Origin: Flavobacteriaceae bacterium
Lineage (GTDB): Bacteria; Bacteroidota; Bacteroidia; Flavobacteriales; Flavobacteriaceae
Direction of reading: 5' to 3'
NCBI GenBank assembly: GCA_002746415.1
Contig: NVXD01000010.1
Coordinates: 1-64,000 of the forward strand
Length of the DNA stretch: 64,000 bases
Below the pieces are notes generated by a model. It did not search any database and had not been told where the DNA came from. It saw nothing but the letters and a program-made list of their open reading frames with translations. The translations under genes were made by a program, and so were the position numbers. Below are positions 63,883 to 64,000 of the stretch, one piece after another (the stretch's first letter is position 1; every line of letters begins with the position of its first letter).

Positions 63883-64000
63883 ATGAAAAATAATTCTTGC
63901 ATCCGACAACAGGCTGATATTGAACAAATAAATCGTTGTAAAGGCACGCTTACGGAATTGGATGAGTCGTTTAATTTTTTGGCAAATGGACTTTCATTAG
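63883..64000 (+). CDS. ArsR-like transcriptional regulator, cut by window end
   Basis: The visible 39 codons read MKNNSCIRQQADIEQINRC, then KGTLTELDESFNFLANGLSL. This is the N-terminal extension, CIRxxADxEQINxC and SFxxLAxxLSL, of a Bacteroidota ArsR-type winged-helix group. The helix-turn-helix would start just beyond the window. A palindrome in its promoter suggests autorepression. Confidence 0.65.
   Translation, partial: MKNNSCIRQQADIEQINRCKGTLTELDESFNFLANGLSL

Overview
The window looks like chromosomal DNA of a marine flavobacterium (Bacteroidota; Zobellia, Maribacter and Arenibacter are plausible relatives, but the genus is inferred). Evidence: low GC, SusC/SusD transport, Bacteroidota promoter boxes (TTG-N19-TAnnTTTG), many lipoproteins, and a full alginate-degradation locus.

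Region 1 (1-1.5 kb) is decayed accessory DNA: a RadC-like gene cut off at a repeated 14-17 bp motif, a mobile-type ssb, and a C-terminal remnant of aldose 1-epimerase. Region 2 (1.6-31.2 kb) is the alginate utilisation locus. On the minus strand lie a SusC-SusD-PKD lipoprotein-PL7-PL7 operon, a PL6-PL17-KdgF-SDR operon, a second PL6 followed by a heparinase-II/III-fold protein, a GntR/FadR regulator, and a catabolic block (MFS uronate transporter, SDR, KDG kinase, pyrophosphate-type phosphofructokinase, KDPG aldolase, Nramp-like transporter). On the plus strand are a Tat-exported sugar isomerase-like protein and an RraA-like protein. The proposed flow is surface cleavage (PL7), import (SusCD), further cleavage (PL6/PL17), opening of the unsaturated uronate to DEH (KdgF), reduction to KDG (two SDRs), phosphorylation (KdgK) and aldol cleavage to pyruvate and glyceraldehyde-3-phosphate. 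Four copies of a double palindrome, TTGGT-nn-ACCAA repeated at 12-13 bp, overlap -7 boxes before gntR, susC and both PL6 genes. They are the probable operators of the GntR protein. One lies between divergent genes and may also control the isomerase/RraA pair. The catabolic block lacks the motif.

Region 3 (31.2-37.1 kb) is patchy: a truncated methyltransferase bracketed by 153-bp direct repeats, a large higher-GC protein of Planctomycete type (sugar-dehydrogenase propeller, HEAT repeats, cytochrome c), remnants including a PfkB kinase, and a Tat-exported Gfo/Idh/MocA oxidoreductase. Region 4 (37.1-45.9 kb) holds a lipoprotein, two DUF3857/transglutaminase-type proteins, a VTC-domain/DUF4956/DUF2490 set (polyphosphate-like), a methyltransferase and a DUF998 membrane protein.

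Region 5 (45.9-56.1 kb) is a membrane-anchored winged-helix regulator divergent from a four-gene operon: DUF1549/DUF1553 cytochrome protein with a LamG-like insert, DUF1501 protein, beta-propeller, and DUF2231-cytochrome c-LRR membrane protein. L-rhamnose mutarotase and a LamG/DUF1080-like protein follow. This is the least understood coherent system here. Region 6 (56.1-64 kb) is ordinary: AraC and MarR regulators, small lipoproteins, a ketopantoate reductase, an amidohydrolase, an LAS-type metallopeptidase candidate, membrane proteins, and the start of an ArsR-like regulator cut by the window end.
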